From Desulfosudis sp034189195 (GTDB taxonomy: Bacteria > Desulfobacterota > Desulfobacteria > Desulfobacterales > Desulfosudaceae): a stretch of 20,197 bases of DNA. The position numbers and the translations under genes were made by a program. The DNA is taken from the NCBI GenBank assembly GCA_034189195.1, contig JAXHVI010000146.1, positions 1-20,197 on the forward strand. Direction: 5' to 3'. Below are positions 5,801 through 13,255 of the stretch, in pieces. The notes under the pieces were generated by a model. It was not told the origin of the DNA. It did not search any database and saw only the letters and a list, made by a program, of their open reading frames with translations. The first letter of the stretch is position 1. Each line of letters begins with the position of its first letter.

Positions 5801-7618
5801 CTACTGCATGAATCCGTCTTCAGGAATCTCCATGACAGACGAGGTAAAGGTCTTGACACCGTCCATCTTGCCCATGGCCGTGGGCAGCAGGGTCTGAATA
5901 AAGAACTGGGCGGTCTTGACCTGGCCCTGGTAGAAGGCCTCATCCTTTTTCTTGGCGTTGCCGCTTGCCAGGGCCTTGGCCGCCACAGTGGCCCGCCACA
6001 GGTGCAGCCAGGCCATCACCACGTCACCGGTGACCTCCAGAAAGGGGGTGGCTGAACCGAAAGCGTCCAGCACCTTTTCCGACATGGCGGTCTGGCCGAT
6101 GGCCATGGCCAGTTCACCCAGCTTGGCCGAAGCCTTTTCAACCGACTCGGCCAGCTCTTTTAAGCCGTCCACGGCCTTGGCCTGGGCCACGGTGTTGCCC
6201 ATTTCACCCATCAGGTCCATGAGGGGTTTGCCGCCCTTCATGCCGAGCTTGCGGGCCAGCAGGTCCATGGCCTGGACCCCGTTGGTCCCCTCGTAGATGC
6301 TGGTGATCTTACAGTCGCGCACCAGCTGCTCCTGGGGATACTCCGCGATATAGCCGTAACCGCCGTATACCTGCATGCCGAGCACGCACACTTCAAACCC
6401 CTTGTCCGTGCAGTATGCCTTGACCACCGGAATCAGGAACTCGATCAGGGCCTTGTATTTTTCCTTTTCATCCGACTCTTCCAGCACGCGCTCCATGTCG
6501 AAACACCGGGCAACGTAATAAAGCAGAGCCCGCATGCCTTCAACATAGGATTTCATGACCAGCAGTTGCCGGCGCACATCCGGGTGCTTGATGATATTGA
6601 CCGACGGTGCGTCGGCATCCATGAACTTGAGAAGTTCTCGGCCCTGAATCCGCTCCTTGGCATAGGCAACCGCGTTGGCATAGGAGGTGGCCGCCAGGGA
6701 GAAGCCCTGAACACCAACACCGAAGCGGGCCTCGTTCATCATCAGGAACATGGCCTTCATGCCCTTGTTCTCCTGGCCCAGCAGGGTGCCGATGCAGTTT
6801 CCCTTACCGCCCAGGGTCAGCGAGCAGGTGGCGTTTCCGTGAATGCCCATCTTTTCTTCAATGCCGGTGCATACCACATCGTTGAACTCGCCCAGGCTGC
6901 CGTCCGGATTGACCCGGTATTTGGGAACGATAAACAGGGAGATGCCCCGGGTACCGGCCGGTGCACCCTCAATACGGGCCAGCACCGGATGAATAATGTT
7001 TTCCGTCATGTCATGCTCGCCCGCGGAGATGAAAATCTTGTTGCCGGTAATGGAGTAGGTGCCGTCGTCGTTCTTTTTCGCGGTGGTGGTCAGGGCGCCC
7101 ACGTCGGTGCCGGCATTGGGCTCGGTGAGCAGCATGGTGCCGGCCCACTTGCCGGTATACATGTTTTTGACATAGGTCTTTTTCTGCTCCTCGGTGCCCA
7201 GGGACTCGATCATCTTGGCGGCCCCGTGGGTCAGGCCGGGGTACATCATGAAGGCCATGCTGGCGCCTGAGAAGAACTCGGCCGCCGCCAGGTTGAGCAC
7301 GTTGGGCATGCCCTGGCCGCCGAACTCGGGGTCTTCCGATGCCCCGATCCATTCGCCTTCACGATAAAGATCGAAAATTCGTTTGAACGATTCAGGCGTC
7401 TTGACCTGGCCGTTTTCAAACACACACCCCTTGTCTCCCTCCTCGTTGGCGGGAAGAATCTCCTTGAGGGCAAAATTGCGGGCCTCGGAAACCACCATAT
7501 CAATTGTTTTCCGGTTGAAGTCGGCAAACAGTTCGTGCTTGGAAAGTTCTTCCACATTGAGCATTTCATGCAGAACAAAATCCACATCCCTGCGGCCTGA
7601 AAGTGTTCCCTGTGCCAT
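5801..7618 (-). CDS. Acyl-CoA dehydrogenase, DmdC-like long type
   Basis: A 605-residue FAD-dependent acyl-CoA dehydrogenase. Recognisable parts are the N-terminal helices (about 35-155), the FAD/substrate segment MLLTEPNAGTDVG (162-174), the beta domain with TGNKIFISAGEHDM (191-204), and the C-terminal helical domain with the catalytic base E443 in SIYEGTNGVQAMDLLARKL. The extra C-terminal 130 residues (after about 475) mark the roughly 600-residue class with an acetyl-CoA-dehydrogenase-like C-terminal domain, which includes DmdC. It introduces a double bond into an acyl-CoA, with electrons passed to electron-transfer flavoprotein. ATG 7618 was chosen (MAQGTLSGRR) because GGAGAA lies upstream; in-frame ATGs farther up run into the operator region. 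It is transcribed alone, with two FadR-like operators upstream. The exact substrate is unknown. Confidence 0.93.
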   Translation of the reverse strand: MAQGTLSGRRDVDFVLHEMLNVEELSKHELFADFNRKTIDMVVSEARNFALKEILPANEEGDKGCVFENGQVKTPESFKRIFDLYREGEWIGASEDPEFGGQGMPNVLNLAAAEFFSGASMAFMMYPGLTHGAAKMIESLGTEEQKKTYVKNMYTGKWAGTMLLTEPNAGTDVGALTTTAKKNDDGTYSITGNKIFISAGEHDMTENIIHPVLARIEGAPAGTRGISLFIVPKYRVNPDGSLGEFNDVVCTGIEEKMGIHGNATCSLTLGGKGNCIGTLLGQENKGMKAMFLMMNEARFGVGVQGFSLAATSYANAVAYAKERIQGRELLKFMDADAPSVNIIKHPDVRRQLLVMKSYVEGMRALLYYVARCFDMERVLEESDEKEKYKALIEFLIPVVKAYCTDKGFEVCVLGMQVYGGYGYIAEYPQEQLVRDCKITSIYEGTNGVQAMDLLARKLGMKGGKPLMDLMGEMGNTVAQAKAVDGLKELAESVEKASAKLGELAMAIGQTAMSEKVLDAFGSATPFLEVTGDVVMAWLHLWRATVAAKALASGNAKKKDEAFYQGQVKTAQFFIQTLLPTAMGKMDGVKTFTSSVMEIPEDGFMQ

Positions 7619-7652
7619 AACCTGTTCTCCTTTATAATAAAAAATTATGTAC

Positions 7653-7666
7653 CGGCACATGTGCCG
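7653..7666. promoter_or_regulatory. 14-bp perfect palindrome in acyl-CoA dehydrogenase leader
   Basis: CGGCACATGTGCCG is a perfect palindrome between the FadR-like operators and the ribosome binding site. It could be a second regulator's site or form a small RNA structure; no partner is identified. Confidence 0.35.
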
Positions 7667-7672
7667 TATAAA

Positions 7673-7709
7673 TGAATGAATACTCACTCAATGAATGAAG
7701 GCTCATTCA
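7673..7709. promoter_or_regulatory. Two tandem FadR/TetR-type operators upstream of acyl-CoA dehydrogenase
   Basis: Plus-strand TGAATGAATACTCACTCA (7673-7690) matches the Bacillus FadR consensus TGAATGAMTANTCATTCA at 17 of 18 positions. TGAATGAAGGCTCATTCA (7692-7709) has two perfect arms and differs only in the centre. Centres are 19 bp apart, near two helical turns. They lie 55-91 bp before the start codon. The Bacillus consensus is recalled knowledge; repression of this gene by a TetR-type acyl-CoA-sensing regulator is inferred. Confidence 0.7.
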
Positions 7710-7963
7710 TTTTTAGCAGGGGTTTTTCCCGTTGTCAAGAAACCTTTAAAAAAAACCTTCCAAAAAATGGGCATAGAAACAGGCCGGGTTGATCATGAAA
7801 CAAACGGGCTGTACAACCGGTCCGATCGTGCCGCCGGTTTTGTGCTGGCAAAACCGGTGAAATGTGGTAAAATTCATGAAAATACAGACTTTCCAACGGA
7901 AACGACCATTGCCTTCCTGACTTAAAAATAACCCGGTGGCGTTCAACCAACCCTCTGCCGACA

Positions 7964-8314
7964 ATGAGCCGCCGGCTGTTTATGTGCCGCGCATGCAGCT
8001 ATTTTTCCCGGCTGACCTGGGATCTGCTCCGAAAAACCGATATCGTGGCCCGGTATGGCGGCGACGAATTTGTTTTCATGCTGGTGGACATGACTGTTGA
8101 CGACGCGGCCCGGGTGACCGACCGCCTGCGAAGCCGGTTTATTGAATGGGCAGAAAGCCAGGGGGCCGACGTGGGCGTCAGTTTCGGCATCGCCGCCGTT
8201 CCCGACACGCCGGTGGCCATAGACCGACTGTTGAAACATGTGAACAAGGCCCTGTACGAGGCAAAAAAACACAAGGGCAAACAGTGGATGGTAATCGCAC
8301 CGCCCCTGGCCTGA
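7964..8314 (+). pseudogene. C-terminal half of a GGDEF (diguanylate cyclase) domain
   Basis: The frame reads LLRKTDIVARYGGDEFVFML, then ADVGVSFGIAAV and LLKHVNKALYEAKKHKGK, the second half of a GGDEF domain. GGDEF is intact, and RKTD five residues before it fits the c-di-GMP inhibitory I-site RxxD. The first half of the domain (about 70 residues, with the D-x-L-T-x-L-x-N-R and Mg-binding D-x-D-x-F-K motifs) is missing: upstream of SYFSRLTWD the 20 or so residues do not match. A lone fragment should be inactive, so I call it a truncated pseudogene even though ATG 7964 opens a 116-residue frame. It could be the missing C-terminus of the cyclase remnant at 638-1071, which lies on the same strand. 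Confidence 0.75.
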
Positions 8315-8344
8315 AGCATTTACGACCCGGCATGGAACCTGAAA

Positions 8345-9007
8345 ATGCGAAAACAAGTTGTTGACCTTGACCGCTTTGTGCGCGAACTGAAAAGAGCCAG
8401 GAAAAAGAGCCAGGCACCGGTGATCACCCTGATCGCCAACCGGGGCGCCACTCCCTTTGAAATCCTCGCTTCCACCCTGCTGTCGCTGCGAACAAAAGAC
8501 GCGGTAACCGATGCCGCGGCCCGGCGCCTGCTGGCCGTGGCACATACGCCGGAAGAGATGGCCGTGCTGCCGGCAAAAAAAATAGAAAAGCTGATCTACC
8601 CGGTGGGGTTTTATCCCACAAAGGCAAAACGCCTGATTGAGATCAGCCGCATTCTGCTCGAACGCCATGACGGCCGGGTACCCGACGAAATGGAGGCCCT
8701 GCTTGCCCTGCCCGGCGTGGGCCGCAAAACAGCAAACCTCGTGCTGATCGAGGGGTTCGGCAGGGACGGCATCTGCGTGGACACCCATGTACACCGCATC
8801 AGCAACCGCACCGGCATTGTGACCACACGGACCCCGGAAGAGACCGAGTTCGCCTTGAGAAAAACACTTCCCAAAAAATACTGGAAACCCTACAATGAAC
8901 TCCTGGTTTCATTCGGCCAGACCGTCTGCGTACCGGTGTCGCCCTTTTGCAGCCGGTGCCCGGTTGAAGCCGAATGCCCGAAGCAGGATGTGACCCGATC
9001 TCGATGA
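8345..9007 (+). CDS. nth: Endonuclease III, DNA glycosylase/AP lyase
   Basis: A 220-residue endonuclease III that removes oxidised pyrimidines from DNA and nicks abasic sites. The helix-hairpin-helix is LPGVGRKTANLVL, with the catalytic lysine K128; the catalytic aspartate is D146 in VDTHVHRISNR. The iron-sulfur loop has C195, C202, C205 and C211 (C-x6-C-x2-C-x5-C), which holds a 4Fe-4S cluster. Length and motifs are as in the family. It begins at ATG 8345 (MRKQVVDLDRFV), with a weak Shine-Dalgarno. Its stop overlaps an ATG of the next gene region (ATGA at 9004-9007), implying close coupling to the nucleotide-sugar dehydrogenase. Confidence 0.95.
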   Translation: MRKQVVDLDRFVRELKRARKKSQAPVITLIANRGATPFEILASTLLSLRTKDAVTDAAARRLLAVAHTPEEMAVLPAKKIEKLIYPVGFYPTKAKRLIEISRILLERHDGRVPDEMEALLALPGVGRKTANLVLIEGFGRDGICVDTHVHRISNRTGIVTTRTPEETEFALRKTLPKKYWKPYNELLVSFGQTVCVPVSPFCSRCPVEAECPKQDVTRSR

Positions 9008-9024
9008 CCAATTGTGAGGAAAAA

Positions 9025-10353
9025 ATGACCCGAAGCGACCGCTGTGCTGAACTGATCGTAAAAATAGAGGCCCGGACCGCCCGAATCGCGGTGATCGGCC
9101 TGGGCTATGTGGGCCTGCCCCTGGCCCTGACCTTCGCGAAACAAGGATTTTCCGTCATCGGTTTTGACACCGACGGCGTCAAATGCGACAACATCGCACA
9201 GGCGAAAACCTATATCCGGCATATTCCCCTGGAGCCGGTGCGCCCCCTGATTGAAAACAGATCCTTTGAAGCGACCACCGATTTTTCCCGTCTGGCCGAG
9301 GCGGACTGCATTCTCGTCTGTGTGCCCACGCCCCTGACCGACAAACGGGTGCCCGATCTTTCGGCCCTGATAAACACGGCCCAGACCATTGCCCGGTTTC
9401 TGAGAAAAGGGCAGCTGGTGGTGCTGGAAAGCACCACCTACCCGGAAACCACGGAAGAAGAGCTGCTCTTTCGGTTTGCCTCAAACACCATGAAACCGGG
9501 CATCGATTTTTTCCTGGCCTTTTCCCCGGAACGGGAAGACCCGGGCAATAAAGACTTTTCCGTCACCAGCATTCCCAAGATCGTGGGCGGCATCACCCCG
9601 GCCTGCCTGAAGGTGGCCGACACCCTTTACAGCAGCATCACCCGGACCGTGCCGGTATCGTCGGCCCGGGTGGCCGAGTTTGCCAAGATCCTTGAAAACA
9701 CCTTCCGGTCGGTCAACATCGCCCTGGTCAACGAACTCAAGATCCTGGCCCACCGCATGGGCATCGACATCTTTGAAGTCATTGAAGCCGCGGCCACCAA
9801 GCCTTTCGGGTTCATGCCCTTCTACCCCGGCCCCGGCCTGGGGGGCCACTGCATTCCCATCGACCCCTTCTACCTGACCTGGAAGGCCAAGGAGTACGGC
9901 TTTGCCACCAAATTCATCGAGCTGGCCGGAGAGATCAACACCCTGATGCCCGACTACGTGGTGGCAAAAACCACCGACGCCTTAAACCGCGTGGGCCGGT
10001 GCGTCAGCAACAGCACCATCCTGGTCCTGGGCGTGGCCTACAAAAAGGACGTGGATGACGACCGGGAGTCGCCGGCCTACCCTATCATGAAAAAGCTCAC
10101 GGACCAGGGCGCAGCCGTCAGCTACAACGATCCCTGGATTCCCCGGCTGCGGCCCACCCGCAAATATGATTTTACCATGGCATCGGTGCCGCTGGCGCCC
10201 GAGACCCTGGCCGCTGCCGACGCCGTGCTGATCCTGGCAAACCACAGCGACTATGATATGCAGTTCATCATCCGGCATGCCCGGCTGGTCATCGACACCC
10301 GCAACGCAACAGCCGGCATGAAAAGCGACACCTGCACCATTGTGCCGGCATAA
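9025..10353 (+). CDS. wbpA: UDP-N-acetyl-D-glucosamine 6-dehydrogenase, WbpA type
   Basis: A 442-residue member of the UDP-glucose/GDP-mannose dehydrogenase family. The N-terminal NAD-binding Rossmann motif is GLGYVGLPLA (25-34). The central helix region holds AKILENTFRSVNIALVNE, and the active-site motif GPGLGGHCIPIDPFYL contains the catalytic cysteine C276. The preceding KPFGFMPFYPGPG with TKP is characteristic of the WbpA group, which oxidises UDP-GlcNAc to the uronic acid using two NAD+ for lipopolysaccharide or capsule sugars. I chose ATG 9025 because GAGGAAAAA precedes it; ATG 9004 overlapping the nth stop as ATGA is the alternative and adds seven residues. No other sugar genes are near, so its pathway is unclear; UDP-ManNAc dehydrogenase is the main alternative. 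Confidence 0.9.
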   Translation: MTRSDRCAELIVKIEARTARIAVIGLGYVGLPLALTFAKQGFSVIGFDTDGVKCDNIAQAKTYIRHIPLEPVRPLIENRSFEATTDFSRLAEADCILVCVPTPLTDKRVPDLSALINTAQTIARFLRKGQLVVLESTTYPETTEEELLFRFASNTMKPGIDFFLAFSPEREDPGNKDFSVTSIPKIVGGITPACLKVADTLYSSITRTVPVSSARVAEFAKILENTFRSVNIALVNELKILAHRMGIDIFEVIEAAATKPFGFMPFYPGPGLGGHCIPIDPFYLTWKAKEYGFATKFIELAGEINTLMPDYVVAKTTDALNRVGRCVSNSTILVLGVAYKKDVDDDRESPAYPIMKKLTDQGAAVSYNDPWIPRLRPTRKYDFTMASVPLAPETLAAADAVLILANHSDYDMQFIIRHARLVIDTRNATAGMKSDTCTIVPA

Positions 10354-10413
10354 AGATATTTTCCGCCTGGCCTGTTTTTCAGCCCCTTGCGAAACCACAA
10401 AAAGGAGACGCTC

Positions 10414-11088
10414 ATGGAGTTCAAGGACGTTGTGTATGCGCGTAAAAGCATTCGAAGATTCAAACCCGACCCGGTGTCAAAAGAGACCCTTGAAGCGGTC
10501 CTGACCGTTGCCGGCCGGGCTGCCTCGGGCATGAACATTCAGCCATGGGAGTTTTTCGTGATTGCCGGACCGGCCCTGGAATCGGTCAAGCACCAGCATA
10601 TCGATAACCTGCAAAAGGGCGTGGCCCCGGCGCCGGAAACGGCCTACTCGGTCTGGCCCAACGACAGCGTGTATCGCCGGCGGCAGGTGGAGCTGGGAAA
10701 AGAGCTCTTTCGCCTGATGAACATTCAACGGGACGACATGGTCCGGCGCATCGAATGGGCCCAGCGGGGGTTCCGTTTTTTTGACGCCCCTGCCGCCATT
10801 ATTCTCACCCATGACCGGGTTCTCAACGACCCCGGCCCCCTGCTGGACATGGGCGCGGTAATGCAGATGATCTGCCTGGCCGCGGTGGAGCACGATCTTG
10901 GCACCTGCATCGAAGGCCAGGGGGTCCAGTACCCGGATGTACTTCGCAAATTCGCCGATATTCCGGAATCCAAGAAAATCGTCACCGCCATTGCCATCGG
11001 CTACCCGGACCCCGACTTTCCGGCCAACCGCCTGGAAAGCACACGGGAACCGGTGGATGCCCTGACAACATGGATCGGGTTTGACTGA
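10414..11088 (+). CDS. Nitroreductase family FMN-dependent oxidoreductase
   Basis: A 224-residue nitroreductase-fold protein. The FMN-binding opening is YARKSIRRFKPDPVSKETLE (roughly residues 8-27), followed by GRAASGMNIQPWEFFVI, the typical P-S-x-x-N-x-Q-P-W region, though the usual PS is ASGM here. The latter half has DMGAVMQMICLAAVEHDLGTC and IAIGYPDPDFPANR, the dimer-swapped FMN-phosphate part. Such enzymes reduce flavins, nitro compounds or unsaturated bonds with NAD(P)H; the substrate here cannot be told. ATG 10414 follows AAGGAG by a good distance. It lies 60 bases after the dehydrogenase and leads to pgeF with only 7 bases between, so it is probably in one operon with them. Confidence 0.88.
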   Translation: MEFKDVVYARKSIRRFKPDPVSKETLEAVLTVAGRAASGMNIQPWEFFVIAGPALESVKHQHIDNLQKGVAPAPETAYSVWPNDSVYRRRQVELGKELFRLMNIQRDDMVRRIEWAQRGFRFFDAPAAIILTHDRVLNDPGPLLDMGAVMQMICLAAVEHDLGTCIEGQGVQYPDVLRKFADIPESKKIVTAIAIGYPDPDFPANRLESTREPVDALTTWIGFD

Positions 11089-11095
11089 CGGCGAC

Positions 11096-11869
11096 ATGAT
11101 CCAGACCACGCAAAACGGCCTGACCTTTTTCCAGTTTTCCCACCTGGCCCGGTATCCGGGAGTGCTTCACGGCATCTTTGCGCGGACGGGCGGCGTCAGC
11201 GGCCCGCCTTTTGACAGCCTCAACATGAGTACCAGCGTGGGAGACACCCCTGAAGCCGTGAAACAGAACCGAAAGGCAGTGGCCGCCTGTTTCGGCAACC
11301 GGCCCCTGTTCTTTTTAAACCAGGTGCACAAAACCGGCGTGCATGTCGTCGTGGACGCGGCAGCTCCGGCGGCAAAACAGCCGGATGGAGACGCCCTTGT
11401 GACAGCAGACCCCGGCCTGCTGCTGGGTATCAAGCTGGCCGACTGCCAGGCTGTCCTGCTGTATGACCCGGTCAAAAACGTTGCGGCCAACATCCATTCC
11501 GGGTGGCGGGGCAGCGTGGCCGACATTATCGGCATAACCATAAAAACACTGACCCAGCGGTTCGGCGTCAACCCCGGCGACATGCTGGCCGGCATCGGCC
11601 CGTCGCTGGGCCCCTGCTGCGCCGAGTTTGTCAATTATAAAAATGAACTGCCCCCTCCTTTCTGGAAATACAAAGACAAAAGCAATCGGTTTGATTTCTG
11701 GCAGATCAGCCGGCATCAGCTGATGGCAGCCGGCGTGCCTGAAGCCCATATCGAAATTGCCGGTCTCTGCACCCGGTGCCGGACCGACCTGTTTTTCTCC
11801 TATCGCGGCGAAGGCAGAACCGGCCGGTTTGCCGCGGTAATCGGCATGCCTGACAAGACGTTAAAATGA
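11096..11869 (+). CDS. pgeF: Peptidoglycan editing factor PgeF (YfiH, multicopper-polyphenol-oxidoreductase-like)
   Basis: A 257-residue YfiH/PgeF protein. The metal-binding triad is visible: H78 in NQVHKTGV, C117 in LADCQAVLLYD, and H134 in NIHSGWRGS. GIGPSLGPCCAEF follows in the conserved C-terminal part. Family members were once called laccase-like, and PgeF was later shown to correct peptidoglycan composition by removing misincorporated amino acids from precursors (established in E. coli). It overlaps no neighbour but begins 7 bases after the nitroreductase stop. I chose ATG 11096 over an upstream in-frame TTG (11081), though neither has a strong Shine-Dalgarno. Confidence 0.9.
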   Translation: MIQTTQNGLTFFQFSHLARYPGVLHGIFARTGGVSGPPFDSLNMSTSVGDTPEAVKQNRKAVAACFGNRPLFFLNQVHKTGVHVVVDAAAPAAKQPDGDALVTADPGLLLGIKLADCQAVLLYDPVKNVAANIHSGWRGSVADIIGITIKTLTQRFGVNPGDMLAGIGPSLGPCCAEFVNYKNELPPPFWKYKDKSNRFDFWQISRHQLMAAGVPEAHIEIAGLCTRCRTDLFFSYRGEGRTGRFAAVIGMPDKTLK

Positions 11870-11887
11870 TTCATCTTCCGTAACAAT

Positions 11888-11923
11888 CCCTTGGACCCTC
11901 AACCCCTTGAACCCTTGAATCCT
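11888..11923. repeat. Low-complexity CCTTGAAC-like repeat
   Basis: Four imperfect units of about 8-9 bases (CCTTGGAC, CCTCAACC, CCTTGAAC, CCTTGAAT) run in tandem between pgeF and the BKACE remnant. Repeats of this kind are commonly dispersed in bacterial intergenic DNA; here it is only seen once. Confidence 0.5.
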
Positions 11924-11975
11924 GTGCGCCCATTAAGCAGGAAAAGGTCCAGAAAAACAAAAAAATGAGGTTAAC

Positions 11976-12358
11976 ATGACAGAAAAAACAATCATCACCG
12001 CAGCCCTGTCCGGCGCCGCCACTTTCAAGAACAACAACCCGTCGGTGCCCTACACCCCTGCCGAGTTTGCCGAGGAAGCGGCAAAGGCATATAAAGCCGG
12101 TGCCGCCATGGTCCATGTGCACGCCAAAACCGACTGTGGCGTGGCAAAAGACGAGTTTCCCGCCATCATGCAGTCGGCCCTCATGGGCGGCCACATGCGC
12201 GTGGGCCTGGAAGACAACACCCGTCTGGCCGGCGGCGAACTGGCAAAGGGCAACTATGAGCTGGTGGAACAGGCCGTCAAAATCGCCGAGGTCCTGGGCA
12301 GAACTCGGCCACGCCGGACGAGGCCCGGACCATCATGGGACTGCGAGGGGTAGACTGA
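11976..12358 (+). pseudogene. Beta-keto acid cleavage enzyme (BKACE, DUF849) with internal deletion and frameshift
   Basis: The start MTEKTIITAALSGAATFKNN and AKAYKAGAAMVHVHAKT match the BKACE beta-alpha barrel N-terminus with the HVHA metal-binding motif. It then runs directly into FPAIMQSALMGGHMRVGLED and ELVEQAVKIAEVLGR, which belong to the final quarter of the family. Intact BKACE proteins have about 280-310 residues, but only about 128 codons lie between ends; roughly 160 residues are missing in between. At about 12300 the frame shifts: restoring one A in AGAACTCGG gives the expected ending SATPDEARTIMGLRGVD and a TGA at 12356-12358. BKACE enzymes cleave beta-keto acids with acetyl-CoA, as in lysine fermentation. 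A Shine-Dalgarno-like GAGG precedes ATG 11976. It should be inactive. Confidence 0.8.
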
Positions 12359-12378
12359 TAAGTACCGAGGATTCCGAT

Positions 12379-12407
12379 TTGACCCATAATCTGTCGTTTT
12401 ACATAAT
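12379..12407 (+). promoter_or_regulatory. Promoter of the PIN toxin-like operon
   Basis: TTGACC (12379-12384), 17 bases, and CATAAT (12402-12407): ten of twelve consensus matches. The -10 overlaps the first copy of an operator-like repeat. The predicted start near 12414 gives a leader of about 105 bases. Confidence 0.7.
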
Positions 12408-12432
12408 GCGCATCTCTACAATGCGCATCTCT
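12405..12432. promoter_or_regulatory. Duplicated AATGCGCATCTCT, candidate operator of the toxin-like pair
   Basis: AATGCGCATCTCT occurs at 12405-12417 and again at 12420-12432, 15 bp apart. Each contains the 8-bp palindrome ATGCGCAT. The first overlaps the -10 box and the second covers the expected start region, where a repressor would block RNA polymerase. Toxin-antitoxin operons commonly have such sites, so autorepression is inferred. Confidence 0.6.
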
Positions 12433-12519
12433 CCAGTTGCGCCCTGAATCCATAAATGATAATTTATAAGCTCTCGGAACGGTTCAAGTGCGACAACAGG
12501 GACACGGGGAAGGCATCAC

Positions 12520-12960
12520 ATGAGGATATATCTTGACTGTTGCAGCCTGCAACGCCCTTTTGATGATAAAACCCAACCAAGGATAGCGGTTGAAGCTGAA
12601 GCCGTGCTGGTGATTCTCGCGCTATGCGAGTCCGGCAGACTGGAGCTTGTTTCATCGGATGCTCTGCTGTTTGAAATTCATCGAACCCCTGACCGGGACC
12701 GTGCGAACGACGCACTGGCGATTCTCAAAATTGCAAAAGAAACGTTGGCGTTAACATATGAAACAGAGGAACTCGCCAGAAAGATAGAAGCATCAGGCAT
12801 CAAGGCATTGGACGCTTTGCATCTGGCCTTCGCCTGCACATCAAAAACCGACTGGTTTTGCACATGTGATGATGTTTTTCTAAATAAAGCCAAACGTCTG
12901 GAAGGATTGACGACCAGGGTGGTTTCCCCCACCGAACTGGTGATGGAGGTAGACAGATGA
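12520..12960 (+). CDS. PIN-domain protein, putative toxin ribonuclease
   Basis: A 146-residue single PIN domain. The acidic residues that coordinate Mg2+ are present: D6 in MRIYLDCCSL, E52 in SSDALLFEI, D98 in ALDALHLA and D117/D118 in CTCDDVF. The order and the DALHLA motif are typical of VapC-like and related PIN nucleases that cut RNA. GGGGAAGG precedes ATG 12520 by six bases. It overlaps the next 67-residue gene (ATGA at 12957-12960), so translation is likely coupled. It has its own promoter with duplicated operator-like repeats. It is less GC-rich than its neighbours, which may suggest horizontal acquisition. The toxin role is inferred from fold and arrangement. Confidence 0.85.
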   Translation: MRIYLDCCSLQRPFDDKTQPRIAVEAEAVLVILALCESGRLELVSSDALLFEIHRTPDRDRANDALAILKIAKETLALTYETEELARKIEASGIKALDALHLAFACTSKTDWFCTCDDVFLNKAKRLEGLTTRVVSPTELVMEVDR

Positions 12961-13160
12961 ATACAGAGATAAAACCGATATCTGAAATCAGCCACCGGGC
13001 CACTCACATTCTCTTCCGTGAAATGGGCGTTGTTGACACCATCCGCTTTCTGAATCAGTTTTCTCTTGGCAGGGGAAATTACGCGAAAGATCGAGGGAAA
13101 TGGCTGGATAACCTTGCCCTGGATGACGTGATCTCTCAAATCAAGGCCGAGAAGGAATAA
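12957..13160 (+). CDS. Small protein paired with PIN gene, putative antitoxin
   Basis: A 67-residue soluble protein beginning MNTEIKPISEISHRATHILF. It resembles short proteins that follow PIN-domain genes in other bacteria, with the segments VVDTIRFLNQFSLGRGNY and a charged C-terminal LALDDVISQIKAEKE. The C-terminal helix could bind and block the PIN active site, as many antitoxins do. It starts inside the PIN stop codon (ATGA), so the order is toxin first, the reverse of classic VapBC. I see no ribbon-helix-helix or AbrB DNA-binding domain of standard type, so who binds the promoter repeats is open. The antitoxin role is inferred from context. Confidence 0.7.
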   Translation: MNTEIKPISEISHRATHILFREMGVVDTIRFLNQFSLGRGNYAKDRGKWLDNLALDDVISQIKAEKE

Positions 13161-13255
13161 CCCCTTTTTTCACCATCTCATCCTGCAAGATTTCTTAAGT
13201 TCGAGCACCTGGATTTCTGTGCGGACCAAGAAAAGGCCTTTCGGCCGCCGCTATC

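Larger units (their letters stand above)
7619..7963. other. Gene-free region between acyl-CoA dehydrogenase and GGDEF remnant
   Basis: 345 bases between divergent genes. The left part has the operators and palindrome listed separately. At 7834-7857 a 9-bp perfect stem (CCGGTTTTG/CAAAACCGG, 6-base loop) can form. A plus-strand frame at 7695-7925 looks non-coding in composition and matches nothing I recognise. Confidence 0.6.

Noticed and set aside
7695..7925. Plus-strand 76-codon frame in the operator region
   Set aside because: It starts inside the operators, has no recognisable domain and no plausible Shine-Dalgarno.
12405..12432. CRISPR-like repeat
   Set aside because: Only two 13-base copies with a 2-base spacer, and they overlap a promoter.
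12456..12536. 26-codon frame before the PIN gene as an upstream antitoxin
   Set aside because: Too short, no ribosome binding site, overlaps the PIN start and matches nothing known.
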